A DNA stretch of 64,000 nucleotides, taken from the NCBI RefSeq assembly GCF_007097485.1, contig NZ_VKDE01000024.1, positions 1 to 64,000 on the forward strand, in the 5' to 3' direction. This document shows positions 33,156 through 42,554 of the stretch, one piece after another. The stretch's first letter is position 1. Each line of letters starts with the position of its first letter. The position numbers were made by a program, and so were the translations under genes. The DNA comes from Carboxylicivirga sp. M1479 (GTDB lineage Bacteria > Bacteroidota > Bacteroidia > Bacteroidales > Marinilabiliaceae). The notes beneath the pieces are model-generated. The model searched no databases, was not told the origin of the DNA, and worked only from the letters and a program-made list of their open reading frames with translations.

Positions 33156-34514
33156 TTATTTTTTAGCTCTTACAGTTGTAGAGGTGTTAATCCATCCAGC
33201 AATCTTGTAGGCATCACCTACTTTTAAGCTTTGGAAAAATATTTCTTCCGTATTTGGAAAATACTGTGAGTAAAGAAGAATGTTTTCGTTAGCTTCAGCT
33301 ATGTTCTTGTCGTCTTTATCTACCGACTTAGCCTTTTTAAATTGATCAACTGCTGCCCAGTATACTGTTTTGTGTTCAAATTCGGTTGATCCATAGCTTG
33401 AAGCTGTAGCCGCATATACTTTTCCAATTAAGATGTAAGGTGAACCCCAATCACTACGTAAAGCAATTGCTTTGCGAGCTTCACTTCTTGTTTGGCTATA
33501 TTTCTTTTGCGACATATAAATCATACCAAGCGTATTGTGGTATTTAGCTTTACTATATGGATCTTCTTCCAAGGTAATAGCTTCGCTTAAATAGCTTACA
33601 GCTTTATCTGTATCACCCGTTTTCATGTACATACGAGATAAACCAAAAGCAGATGATGATGATGGCTCAATTTTGTGTAAGTATTCCGACGACTGGTAGA
33701 ATAACTCTGATTCACCACAGTCACCTTTCGCTAATAAACGATTCACACGTTTTAACCAATCAAGGTCTGTTGTATGATCAGCTAATTGAGGTCCGAAAAT
33801 TTCAGCTAAAGTTTCGCAGTTGGCAGCACCACTCTGAGAGAATAGTTTTTCAACATCTTTGATTACTTGTGCATAAGTATCTGGCTTTTTAGATTTTGCC
33901 ATTTGCTTTTTCAAAGTTGCTGTAACATCAGTATAAATGCTTACTAATTCTTCTCCTGGAAGAGCATCCATTCTGTACATAGCGGAACTGTTAGCCATAT
34001 ACGTTAATAACGCTGGGTACTGAGTACGATCACCAAGAACTTTGTATGCTTCGCTTAGCATAGGCTGTACCTCTTTGATTACTTCAGTGTTGTTACGGTT
34101 GTAACGCAACATAGTAATCGCCTTTTTACCCATAATGTAAGCTGTTGGGTATTTTTTATCGGTACCAAAGTACTTTGCACGCTGGTCGTATACTTTCATT
34201 AATAATGAATAATACTCAGCTTTTTTAGCAGCGTCTTTCTCTTTTTTATACAAGCCTTCAACAATTCTCTCACCATGAGAGTACAAATTTTTATTTGAAG
34301 CCGGACATTCGTTAAATGCTATTTCCCATTTTGGAAATGCCTCTGCATAATTTTTTTGTTTGTAATACTCGTAATACAGCGATAGGTTCTCTAAACACCT
34401 TAAGCTGTCTTCTCCATGGCCGAATTTCGACCCATCTTCAACTCCTTTTTGAGCAAAAACAGAACCTGCAAAAAGCAGACCTGTAATTAATAATGTAACA
34501 ATTTTCATTGGCAT
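33156..34514 (-). CDS. Exported tetratricopeptide-repeat protein
   Basis: 452 residues with a signal peptide ending 'SVFAQKG'. Several TPR motifs occur: 'YAEAFPKWEIAFNECPAS', 'AFGLSRMYMKTGDTDKAVSYL', 'KYHNTLGMIYMSQKKYSQTR'. The C-terminus 'FFQSLKVGDAYKIAGWINTST' is conserved in Bacteroidota homologues with this gene order. A periplasmic scaffold is inferred. Tight spacing to lptC and to the upstream OMP (23 bp) suggests a role in outer-membrane assembly or LPS export. Confidence 0.75.
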   Translation of the reverse strand: MPMKIVTLLITGLLFAGSVFAQKGVEDGSKFGHGEDSLRCLENLSLYYEYYKQKNYAEAFPKWEIAFNECPASNKNLYSHGERIVEGLYKKEKDAAKKAEYYSLLMKVYDQRAKYFGTDKKYPTAYIMGKKAITMLRYNRNNTEVIKEVQPMLSEAYKVLGDRTQYPALLTYMANSSAMYRMDALPGEELVSIYTDVTATLKKQMAKSKKPDTYAQVIKDVEKLFSQSGAANCETLAEIFGPQLADHTTDLDWLKRVNRLLAKGDCGESELFYQSSEYLHKIEPSSSSAFGLSRMYMKTGDTDKAVSYLSEAITLEEDPYSKAKYHNTLGMIYMSQKKYSQTRSEARKAIALRSDWGSPYILIGKVYAATASSYGSTEFEHKTVYWAAVDQFKKAKSVDKDDKNIAEANENILLYSQYFPNTEEIFFQSLKVGDAYKIAGWINTSTTVRAKK

Positions 34515-34537
34515 GGTATTCTGGTTTTGTATTAGTT

Positions 34538-35881
34538 TTAATCAAATTTTCGTTTCATGAACCAATATTCGTGTAATGTAAGGTTCATCGTAAAGCGCAA
34601 ATATTCTTCTTTAACAAGATTATTGTTGGTGCTACCTCTTTGTCCCCATTCAAATGCTAGATTGAAAGACGTTTTACTTCTTTTTAACGGTAAACCCATT
34701 CCAAAAGTTATGCCAAAATCTGTTAAATGATCTCCGCCCTGAGACTGAGGTGCGATAAGGTAGTCTTGTTTATACGATGTTCCCAAACGATATTTAATTC
34801 TGCTAGGATAGAAAGAAGCACTCCTGTAATTAGGTACATATTCTACACCAAAGGCAAATGTTTGTTCATCACCAATGGTAAACGCATTAATGTCAGAACT
34901 TGTGGTTGCTAGGTTCGGAAACTCAGCTTCACTCCACTTCGAAAGCGAGTAATCTGCCGTAATGGTCAATAGTTCATCTATGTTATAAGCAAGACCAAAG
35001 CCGTACTTTTCAGGCAACTCCAATGCACCTCCACTAAATTCTGTTTCAGAGTAACTTAATGTGTCAGCAGCAATTACAGTCATTCCATTAGAATCAAGTG
35101 TTGTGCCAGCAGCCACTAATTTTTTCACTTTACCATTCATGCCTCGCTTTGGTTGGTAAATAGCTCCAAAAACAAGGTTATGTCTTTCTTTAAGATCTAA
35201 ACGGTACTGGACACCAAAGTCCATATAGAAATCGTTGATAGATATGTGTTGTGATGTGCCTAAATCAAATGCATAAGGATCGTTAGGAAATTGACCTAAT
35301 GAATAATGCTCGACTTTACCAAAAACAAACGAAAAGTGAGCACCAAACGACAAGTTTTTGATTGGGCTTAGCGCAATACCCGTGTACGCTTTAGTCGTGT
35401 TACCGCTTCCGGAGTACAATGACTTTGTGTAGTTGCCGTCCGTGATAGGTAAGCTTGAAGATTCGTTATCGTCGAAAAACTGGTATCCTACCAATGATTC
35501 AGGTTTAACACCAACTGACATAAATCCCCATTTTGCAACCGGAAAACCTATAGCAAAATACGAAAAGTTCATATCAGAAAACTGCGCAGTCATCTCGTTC
35601 GTTTGTATCTTTTGATCGAAACCAGTTAATCCGGCTTCAAAAAAGAATGAAATAGAATCCATGCTAAAGTATGACGCAGGATTGATGTTATTTAGATTAT
35701 ACGAACTGCTTAATGCAATACCTGTATTACCCATGGCTGCATTTCGGCCAAATCCACCCTCTTGTAACTCACCGATACCATATCGTGAATAGGGCGAATA
35801 AGTTCTGTTCTGACTGGCAGCTGAAATGGCAATAAAAGCTACGAATAAAAATGTGACAACTACCTTATATATATTGTGCAT
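34538..35881 (-). CDS. Outer-membrane beta-barrel protein (FadL/PorV-like fold)
   Basis: 447 residues with a signal peptide ending 'ISAASQ'. The mature protein begins 'NRTYSPYSRYGIGELQEGGF' and continues 'AMGNTGIALSSSYNLNNINP', the N-A-M-G/N-P pattern shared with FadL/PorV-type barrels. Amphipathic strands follow to the C-terminal 'EYLRFTMNLTLHEYWF'. Its ligand is unknown. It overlaps the 3' end of coaX by 17 bp. Linkage to lptC and to the PpiD chaperone points to envelope biogenesis. Confidence 0.75.
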   Translation of the reverse strand: MHNIYKVVVTFLFVAFIAISAASQNRTYSPYSRYGIGELQEGGFGRNAAMGNTGIALSSSYNLNNINPASYFSMDSISFFFEAGLTGFDQKIQTNEMTAQFSDMNFSYFAIGFPVAKWGFMSVGVKPESLVGYQFFDDNESSSLPITDGNYTKSLYSGSGNTTKAYTGIALSPIKNLSFGAHFSFVFGKVEHYSLGQFPNDPYAFDLGTSQHISINDFYMDFGVQYRLDLKERHNLVFGAIYQPKRGMNGKVKKLVAAGTTLDSNGMTVIAADTLSYSETEFSGGALELPEKYGFGLAYNIDELLTITADYSLSKWSEAEFPNLATTSSDINAFTIGDEQTFAFGVEYVPNYRSASFYPSRIKYRLGTSYKQDYLIAPQSQGGDHLTDFGITFGMGLPLKRSKTSFNLAFEWGQRGSTNNNLVKEEYLRFTMNLTLHEYWFMKRKFD

Positions 35882-36599
35882 TGTATTCTAGAATTCTGTT
35901 AAGTCCAATAAGTACTAAATTAGGATGTACAAAGATGGGATTTTTTAACTTCCTTGCAAAAAATTCTGCATCCCCGCCTGTTATTATTGTTTTTAGGTTC
36001 TTGTGTTGGTTCGATAAATGATTGATTATTCCCTCTATTTCAAATATAACGCCATTTTGAACACCAGCTTGAATGGCTTCATTTGTTGATTCTCCAATTA
36101 TATTAGCTTCCTCGTTTTTGTTCAGAAGGGGCAGTTTGCTCGTAAAATGATTAAGTGCTTTAAAGCGCATTTGCATACCTGGCGAGATATTTCCGCCTAA
36201 AAACTGATGCTGCTTGTTAATAAGCTCGTAAGTAATTGCGGTACCAGCATCAAATACTAGAAGATTATTTTTAGGGTATAACTCCATGGCGCCTGCTACG
36301 GCAGCTAAGCGATCTTTACCAATACTTGATTTTGTTTTGTAAAACCATGTGAAAGGAAGTGGGGTATCTGTATCTAGCTCCAAAATAGGTACTTCAAACG
36401 CCAGGAGGTTATCAATAAGTTCTTGGTGTAGCTCTTTAACTACCGACGACACTATTATTTGCTTAATGTCAAAGGAGTCGCGTAGTTTGTAGATTGTTTG
36501 TTTGTCAAGAAAATTTGAATGGTCAAAGTGTAATAGTTGACACTGGTCAAAAATCCCGAATTTCACCTGTGTATTTCCCCTATCTATAACTAAATTCAC
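35865..36599 (-). CDS. coaX: Type III pantothenate kinase
   Basis: 244 residues, typical CoaX length. Motifs: 'VIDRGNTQVKFG' (ATP/phosphate loop, with the Asp of D-x-GNT), 'SSIGKDRLAAVAGA' (pantothenate site region), 'LVFDAGTAITYELI' and 'LGGNISPGMQMRFKAL'. It makes 4'-phosphopantothenate, the first step of CoA synthesis, and needs K+ or NH4+. It is the first gene of the leftward envelope cluster and has a good TTG-N19-TAGGTTTG promoter. Confidence 0.93.
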   Translation of the reverse strand: MNLVIDRGNTQVKFGIFDQCQLLHFDHSNFLDKQTIYKLRDSFDIKQIIVSSVVKELHQELIDNLLAFEVPILELDTDTPLPFTWFYKTKSSIGKDRLAAVAGAMELYPKNNLLVFDAGTAITYELINKQHQFLGGNISPGMQMRFKALNHFTSKLPLLNKNEEANIIGESTNEAIQAGVQNGVIFEIEGIINHLSNQHKNLKTIITGGDAEFFARKLKNPIFVHPNLVLIGLNRILEYNAQYI

Positions 36600-36612
36600 G
36601 TTGCAAAGTATT

Positions 36613-36642
36613 CAAACCTATTTATATTATACTCTAATACAA
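36613..36642 (-). promoter_or_regulatory. Promoter of the coaX cluster
   Basis: On the minus strand TTG (36640-36642), 19-bp spacer, TAGGTTTG (36613-36620), 13 bp before the coaX start codon. A second -7-like element TATCTTTG (36647-36654) lies just upstream but has no -33 partner. Confidence 0.6.
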
Positions 36643-36694
36643 GCTGCAAAGATAAATAAAGATTGTAGCTCGTGCTTGTAACTCTACTATTTTT

Positions 36695-37723
36695 ATGCGA
36701 AAAGTCCTGGTTGTTGAAGATGATCGATTTATATCAGCAATTTTTACCATGTTTTTACGTGAATTAGGTCACGAACTGGTTGGTAAATGTGCTGATGGGG
36801 TAGATGCTGTGGATTTGTGTCATCGTTTACGACCCGATGTTGTATTGATGGATATTCACTTGGAAGGCGAGCTAGATGGTATTCAAACGGCGGAACAACT
36901 GAGACGCGAATTGGACATTCCAGTAATTTATGTGTCATCAGATACCTCAAGTCAGGTAATAAAGCGTGCTATTGTTTCTAATTCATACGGTTTTTTAGTA
37001 AAGCCCGTTAATAAAAAGGAGTTAGGTATTGCCATAGATTTAGCCTATTACAAACATCGTGTTGACCAAGAGCAACGTGAAAGAGAAAGAGGTTATCGAC
37101 AGTTTATTAGCGAAGCCTCGATGCCATTAATGATATTGCAAGATGGCCGTATTCAGTATTTAAATAATTTGGCACTTGACTTATTTAAGACCCATTACAT
37201 GGAAGATGTTTTGGCAACTCCTTTCATTAATTTTGTAGGAACGGAGCACAAAGAACGTATTGAGAATTTGCTTGGTACTTTTAATGAGAATGGTCAGGGA
37301 TTTGAGTCAATAGATATTGCCATGGATGATGTACATGGCCATTCTTTGTATGTTCGCATTTCAGGTTCGGCCATAATTTTTAATAAAAAGAAATCATTAC
37401 AAATTACCTTGATGGATAACAATGAGGCAGTTTATGCTCAAAAACGAGTTGAGCTACTGTTGAATTTACTCGATACCCAAAAGCTACCTTATCTGATTAC
37501 CGATGCCGCTAAAAAGGTAAAGACTGTTGCGCAGCATCCGTTGTTTAAAGGGGTTGATTTAGTAGGTAAAAAGCTCCATCAACTCGCAGATCATATTGAA
37601 ATGCTTAATGATGAAGCTGGAATGGTGTTTGTGGGTAATGATTCAAAACATACCTTTACCCAATACCGTATAAATGATGCCAGTGATAAAGCTTATGAGT
37701 TCGTATATGTAGCTGTTAAGTGA
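36695..37723 (+). CDS. Receiver-PAS response regulator without DNA-binding domain
   Basis: 342 residues. The receiver domain (about 1-120) has acidic residues 'VVEDD', phospho-acceptor Asp53 in 'VVLMDIHLEGELDG' and Lys in 'GFLVKPVNKKEL'. A PAS-like region follows (about 135-245, 'MPLMILQDGRIQYLNNLALD') and a second, weaker alpha/beta region to the end. No HTH, kinase or cyclase output is present, so it probably acts by protein contact. There is no partner kinase nearby. It ends one base before the convergent mfd stop. Confidence 0.83.
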   Translation: MRKVLVVEDDRFISAIFTMFLRELGHELVGKCADGVDAVDLCHRLRPDVVLMDIHLEGELDGIQTAEQLRRELDIPVIYVSSDTSSQVIKRAIVSNSYGFLVKPVNKKELGIAIDLAYYKHRVDQEQRERERGYRQFISEASMPLMILQDGRIQYLNNLALDLFKTHYMEDVLATPFINFVGTEHKERIENLLGTFNENGQGFESIDIAMDDVHGHSLYVRISGSAIIFNKKKSLQITLMDNNEAVYAQKRVELLLNLLDTQKLPYLITDAAKKVKTVAQHPLFKGVDLVGKKLHQLADHIEMLNDEAGMVFVGNDSKHTFTQYRINDASDKAYEFVYVAVK

Positions 37724-37724
37724 T

Positions 37725-40700
37725 TTATTTATTAGGTGTTAAGATTGATTCATACATATTAACCACCATTTCTTTCACTTTGTTAATTGAATTTATTCCT
37801 TTCATCATTAGGTAAAGTTTACTCTTACCTTCTTTCATAGTGGCTTTGGCAGAATTGTTTTGTATCCACACTAACATGCCGCTAAATAGTGGCGATTGAT
37901 AGAAAGGCGACTCCTGATTAGAAACAAAATAAAAGTATAGCAGCTGGTTTTTGAAGATGATCTTCTCAATGCCAAGATGCTTAGCCATTCGTCTAATCCT
38001 AACCAGTTCAAATAGGCGTTGGCCAGATTCGGGTATGGGGCCAAAGCGATCGATCAGGTTATTCTCAAAAGCAACTAAGGCTTCTTCTTCCTCCATGTTA
38101 TCTAATTCGCGATAGAGGTGCATGCGCTCAGCTACATTTTCAATATAACTATCTGGAAGTCGAAGTTCGGTGTCAGTTTCAATTACGCAGTCGTTAACAA
38201 AAAGAGTTTGTGACGAGTCGCTTGTTTCATTGCTAAATGTTTCTTTGTATTCCGTCTCTCGCAGCTCAAGTAAGGCCTCGTTTAAGATGCGTTGATAAGT
38301 TTCGTAACCTATATCGGAAATAAAACCACTCTGCTCGCCTCCAAGTACATCCCCAGCGCCTCGTATGTCCAAATCTTGCATGGCAATGTTGAATCCGCTT
38401 CCTAAATCAGAAAATTCCTCCACAATTTTTAGGCGACGACGGGCTTCTTGTGTGAGTGTTGATAGCGGAGGAGCCATTAAATAACAAAAGGCCTTTTTGT
38501 TAGAACGACCAACTCGTCCGCGTAACTGGTGTAGCTCACTTAAGCCAAAATTATGAGCGTTATTAATAATAATGGTATTGGCATTCGGTATGTCAAGGCC
38601 TGATTCAATAATTGTGGTGGCTATTAATACATCGTATTGCCCCTCAATAAAATCAAGCATTATTTTTTCAAGCTTAGGTCCTTCCATTTGACCGTGGGCA
38701 ACAATGGTTTTTACATCGGGTAAAATACGATTTACCAAATCCTGTACTTCCATTATGTTTTGTACTCTGTTGTTGATAAAGAATACTTGACCACCTCGTT
38801 CTACCTCATATAATATGGCTTCCTTAATTATTTCTTCGTTCATTACATGTAACTCAGTAATAATTGGATGTCGGTTGGGAGGTGCTGTGTTTAAAATCGA
38901 TAGATCGCGTGCTCCCATGAGTGAAAACTGCAAGGTGCGCGGAATAGGTGTTGCTGTAAGTGTTAGGGTATCTACATTAATTTTCAGTTGTTTGAGCTTT
39001 TCTTTGATAGCAACTCCAAATCGTTGTTCTTCATCGATGATGAGCAGTCCCAAATCTTTAAACTGCACATCTTTACCCGTTAAGCGATGGGTGCCAATTA
39101 AGATATCAACCTGACCTTCTTTTAGTTTTGTTAAGGCAGTCTTAATGTCTTTTGGTTTTCGTAAACGACTTACATACTCAATGTTTGCAGGAAAATCCTT
39201 TAAACGAGCTTTAAAGGTTTGATAATGCTGAAGCGCTAATATTGTGGTTGGCACCAAAATAGCAACTTGCTTATTGTCGGCAATGGCCTTGAAAGCTGCA
39301 CGAATGGCAATCTCGGTTTTTCCAAAGCCTACATCGCCACATACCAGACGATCCATAGGAGTAGGTTTTTCCATGTCGCCCTTAACTGCTATGGTGGCTT
39401 TGGTTTGATCTGGTGTGTCTTCAAAAAAGAATGAGGCTTCCAGCTCTGTTTGTAAATATGAATCGGGCGAATATGTATAACCAGGTTCTGTTTTGCGTTT
39501 GGCATAGAGTGCAATTAGTTCTCGCGCTATGTCCTTAACTTTTTTCTTGGTTTTATCTTTTAGCTTTTGCCAGGCAGCAGTTCCTAATTTATTGATTTTT
39601 GGTGGTGTACCTTCTTTCCCTTTGAATTTGCTAATGCGGTGTAATGAGTGGATGTTGACCAATAAAACATCGTTGTCGCGATACACCAATCGGATGGCCT
39701 CTTGTGGCTTGTCGTTAACCATTTGTGTTACCAAGCCTCCGAAACGTCCCACGCCATGGTCGATGTGAACAACGAAATCGCCAGGATTAAGTCGGTTCAA
39801 CTCTTTTAATGATATGGCCTGCTGAGCTGCTTTGGCCTTTTCGGTGCGTAGCGAGAATTTGTGATAACGCTCAAATATTTGATGATCGGTATAGAAACAA
39901 AGGTGAGCATCGTGGTCAATAAAGCCCTCGTGCAGACTATGGTTTATTTCAGTGTATTTTAAATCAATGCCCCGATCGTGAAAGATCGCCTGAAGACGCT
40001 CAAACTGCTTGGTGTTATCAGAAAGAATGTAGCAATTATACAGTTCGTTTTGCTTTTCTTTTAGGTTTTGCTCCAGTAGTTCAAAGTTTTTATGGAACAC
40101 AGGCTGTGGTGCAGAGTTAAAATCAATGCACGTAGCATTTGGTAGGTGCGATTGATTACCAAGTGCTACAATAGGATGCTTAAGACAAGGTTGATAAAAA
40201 TCGGTAAAGGAACAAATGTGCTCTTTGTCTAAAAAAGAGTAGTTCTTTTCCTCATCGTCTTCCTCGCTTTCAAAGGAATGTGATTTAACCTTTTCCTGAA
40301 CAGCATTCATTCTTTGTTCGATAAAGTCAAAGCTGTCAACCCATATTTTTGTATTATCAGGCAAGTACTCCGATAAGGGAGTTAGTGTTTTGGTATCTTG
40401 ATTTTCAGTTAGGTTAGGAACAATGCTTATCTGTTCTAGCTTTTCCTTTGATAGTTGGTTCTCAAGATTAAACTTTCTGATGCTATCCACTTCATCTCCA
40501 AAAAAGTCAAGGCGGTAAGGGTCTTCATCAGAAAAAGAATACACATCAATAATGCTTCCCCGAACAGAGTATTGGCCAGGTTCAAAAACGAAGTCAACCC
40601 GCTGGAAATGATATTCGTTTAATACATCGGTAATAAAAGAAATATCCAAGTGATCGCCATTGTTAATGATCAAACGATTTTCATCCAGTGTTTCGGCTGA

Positions 40701-41096
40701 TAACACTTTTTCTATCAAAGCCTCGGGATAGGAAATGACAAACAGCTGACTGTTGTCGCTGCTATACAGTTGGCTCAGAGCCTCGGTCCGTAGTAAAACA
40801 TTCTGAGCATCTTTTTGTCCGTACTCGGGAGATCGTTTGTACGACGATGGTAAAAAGGAAACATGTTTGGCACCACAGAGTTGTGATATGTCGTTGTAAA
40901 GGTAGGCAGCTTCTTCTCTGTCGTTAAGAACAATAAAATGAGGTCCGTCATTTATTAAAGAGGCTTGTATAACACTTTTCAGGCTTCCGCTTAGGCCAGT
41001 TAGGTATACTTTGCTTTGAGCTGTTTTTAATAAATCTTCAAGCTGCTTTACCTTCGGGTTGTTTTTATACAACTCTAACATATGACTAATTTCCAC
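37725..41096 (-). CDS. mfd: Transcription-repair coupling factor Mfd
   Basis: 1123 residues. UvrB-like N-terminal modules (about 20-450), the RNA-polymerase-interacting CarD/RID domain (about 445-510, 'LNPGDFVVHIDHGVGRFGGL'), then a RecG-like SF2 translocase with Walker A 'VCGDVGFGKTEIA', DEEQ box 'LLIIDEEQRFGV', 'LTATPIPRTL' and 'LRGRVGRSNKKAFCYL'. A C-terminal TRCF domain follows. It removes stalled RNA polymerase and recruits UvrA. It is convergent with the receiver-PAS gene with a one-base gap and no visible terminator between them. Confidence 0.95.
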   Translation of the reverse strand: MEISHMLELYKNNPKVKQLEDLLKTAQSKVYLTGLSGSLKSVIQASLINDGPHFIVLNDREEAAYLYNDISQLCGAKHVSFLPSSYKRSPEYGQKDAQNVLLRTEALSQLYSSDNSQLFVISYPEALIEKVLSAETLDENRLIINNGDHLDISFITDVLNEYHFQRVDFVFEPGQYSVRGSIIDVYSFSDEDPYRLDFFGDEVDSIRKFNLENQLSKEKLEQISIVPNLTENQDTKTLTPLSEYLPDNTKIWVDSFDFIEQRMNAVQEKVKSHSFESEEDDEEKNYSFLDKEHICSFTDFYQPCLKHPIVALGNQSHLPNATCIDFNSAPQPVFHKNFELLEQNLKEKQNELYNCYILSDNTKQFERLQAIFHDRGIDLKYTEINHSLHEGFIDHDAHLCFYTDHQIFERYHKFSLRTEKAKAAQQAISLKELNRLNPGDFVVHIDHGVGRFGGLVTQMVNDKPQEAIRLVYRDNDVLLVNIHSLHRISKFKGKEGTPPKINKLGTAAWQKLKDKTKKKVKDIARELIALYAKRKTEPGYTYSPDSYLQTELEASFFFEDTPDQTKATIAVKGDMEKPTPMDRLVCGDVGFGKTEIAIRAAFKAIADNKQVAILVPTTILALQHYQTFKARLKDFPANIEYVSRLRKPKDIKTALTKLKEGQVDILIGTHRLTGKDVQFKDLGLLIIDEEQRFGVAIKEKLKQLKINVDTLTLTATPIPRTLQFSLMGARDLSILNTAPPNRHPIITELHVMNEEIIKEAILYEVERGGQVFFINNRVQNIMEVQDLVNRILPDVKTIVAHGQMEGPKLEKIMLDFIEGQYDVLIATTIIESGLDIPNANTIIINNAHNFGLSELHQLRGRVGRSNKKAFCYLMAPPLSTLTQEARRRLKIVEEFSDLGSGFNIAMQDLDIRGAGDVLGGEQSGFISDIGYETYQRILNEALLELRETEYKETFSNETSDSSQTLFVNDCVIETDTELRLPDSYIENVAERMHLYRELDNMEEEEALVAFENNLIDRFGPIPESGQRLFELVRIRRMAKHLGIEKIIFKNQLLYFYFVSNQESPFYQSPLFSGMLVWIQNNSAKATMKEGKSKLYLMMKGINSINKVKEMVVNMYESILTPNK

Positions 41097-41113
41097 TTGC
41101 TTCTGTTTTGTAG

Positions 41114-41121
41114 CAAAAGTA
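41114..41121 (-). promoter_or_regulatory. Possible -7 element of mfd
   Basis: TACTTTTG on the minus strand fits TAnnTTTG, 17 bp before the mfd start codon. No clear -33 TTTG is seen at the expected distance. Confidence 0.4.
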
Positions 41122-41197
41122 ACTAAAATAAAGGAGCTTTATCTCTGGTGTGTATTTCGTGTGTAGGCAATTATTTATTGGTCTTTGTCATTAAAAA

Positions 41198-41231
41198 GAA
41201 AAGATGACGATCTGGCCGATGTCATCTTTTC
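41198..41231 (-). terminator. Terminator of fbp
   Basis: GAAAAGATGAC (41198-41208) and GTCATCTTTTC (41221-41231) form a perfect 11-bp stem with a 12-nt loop about 25 bp after the fbp stop codon. Part of the U-run lies within the stem base. Confidence 0.82.
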
Positions 41232-41256
41232 AAGTGTAATTATTGCTAACTAAGGT

Positions 41257-42282
41257 TTAACTGTCTTTGCCATACTTTTTAAGGTATTTCTCCACCTTCT
41301 CAACCATGTTTTTTGATCCGGTGTAAAATGGCGTGCGCTGATGCAATGATGTAGGCTGCAATTCCATTATGCGTTGTTCCCCATTGGTAGCCATGCCTCC
41401 AGCTTGCTCGGCTAAAAACGCTATGGGGTTACATTCGTACAATAATCGAAGTTTACCCAAAGGAGCATTTTCAAATTCTGGGTAGATGAATATGCCACCT
41501 TTCAATAAGTTGCGATGGAAGTCAGATACCAATGACCCAATGTAACGCGATGAATAAGGGCGGTTGGATGCAGCATCTCTTTCTTGACAATATTTAATAT
41601 ACTTTTTAACGCCCTTTGGAAACTTCTTGTAATTGCCTTCGTTTAAGGAGTATATGGTTCCATCTTCGGGGGTTGTAACCATTTGGTGCGATAAGCAAAA
41701 CTCGCCAATTGATGGGTCAAGCGTAAAGCCATTAACCCCATTGCCTGTTGTGTAAACCAGCATGGTGGAGCTTCCGTATAGGATGTAGCCTGAGGCTACC
41801 TGTTCGGTTCCTTTTTGAAGAAAGTCTTCCATTGTTGCTTGGGTGCCCTCGGGTGTTATGCGCTTGTAAATCGAAAATATGGTTCCGATGGATACATTCA
41901 CATCAATATTGGATGAGCCATCCAAGGGATCCATCATAAATACATACTTGGCATTTTTAGCAATCTCATCATCAAATAATATGAAACTTTCGTTTTCTTC
42001 AGATGCAATGGCACATATTTCCCCACAACTGTGCATGGCATCAATAAAATACTCATTTGCGATTAAATCCAGTTTCTTTTGGTCCTCTCCTTGAACGTTG
42101 GTGGTACCAATATCGCCAAGTACATCAACTAATCCTGCTTTGTTAACTTCTCGATTAACAATACGAGCTGCTGTGCTAACATGATGCAGTAAGTGAGAGA
42201 ATCCTCCATCAGCCTTATAATCAAGGTTCATTTGGCTTTTGAGAATGAATTCATTCAGAGTGGTTACTTCAAATTTAGTCAT
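41257..42282 (-). CDS. fbp: Class I fructose-1,6-bisphosphatase
   Basis: 341 residues. Metal and substrate motifs: '[19 protein letters not shown]', '[10 protein letters not shown]', '[19 protein letters not shown]' (the class I signature DPLDGSSN) and '[21 protein letters not shown]'. It hydrolyses fructose-1,6-bisphosphate to fructose-6-phosphate in gluconeogenesis and is Mg2+ dependent. It is monocistronic with its own terminator. The class I type is somewhat unusual for gut Bacteroides, which mostly use class III, and fits a free-living relative (inference). Confidence 0.95.
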   Translation of the reverse strand: MTKFEVTTLNEFILKSQMNLDYKADGGFSHLLHHVSTAARIVNREVNKAGLVDVLGDIGTTNVQGEDQKKLDLIANEYFIDAMHSCGEICAIASEENESFILFDDEIAKNAKYVFMMDPLDGSSNIDVNVSIGTIFSIYKRITPEGTQATMEDFLQKGTEQVASGYILYGSSTMLVYTTGNGVNGFTLDPSIGEFCLSHQMVTTPEDGTIYSLNEGNYKKFPKGVKKYIKYCQERDAASNRPYSSRYIGSLVSDFHRNLLKGGIFIYPEFENAPLGKLRLLYECNPIAFLAEQAGGMATNGEQRIMELQPTSLHQRTPFYTGSKNMVEKVEKYLKKYGKDS

Positions 42283-42442
42283 CTATTTTGGAATTTGTTA
42301 CGATTTGTAAGATAAGCTAATGATTTGAGTGTTAACAATGACAAGTCTCACTTGTTGTGATGTGAAAGGAAATAGTTATAAATTGAAAGTATTATTTAAC
42401 TTCATTGTGCTTTGCGAAACCAATTGAAGATGTAATTTTAAA

Positions 42443-42553
42443 CTCATGAAACGAGCCATGAAAATAGACTTAAAACAGGTGGATGACATAATTGGCGAAT
42501 TTCATCCCGATTAATCGGGACAAGTAGTGGCAATAAAAAGCAAAATATAAACA
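42443..42553 (-). repeat. Dispersed repeat family R1, copy 2, abutting lysC
   Basis: Reverse-oriented copy of 137-245 and 48990-49094. The core here is the perfect 16-bp palindrome TCCCGATTAATCGGGA (42505-42520). The repeat's TGTTTATATTTTG end (minus strand) stops 1 bp before the lysC start codon, so it makes up the entire immediate leader of lysC. Confidence 0.8.
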
Positions 42554-42554
42554 G

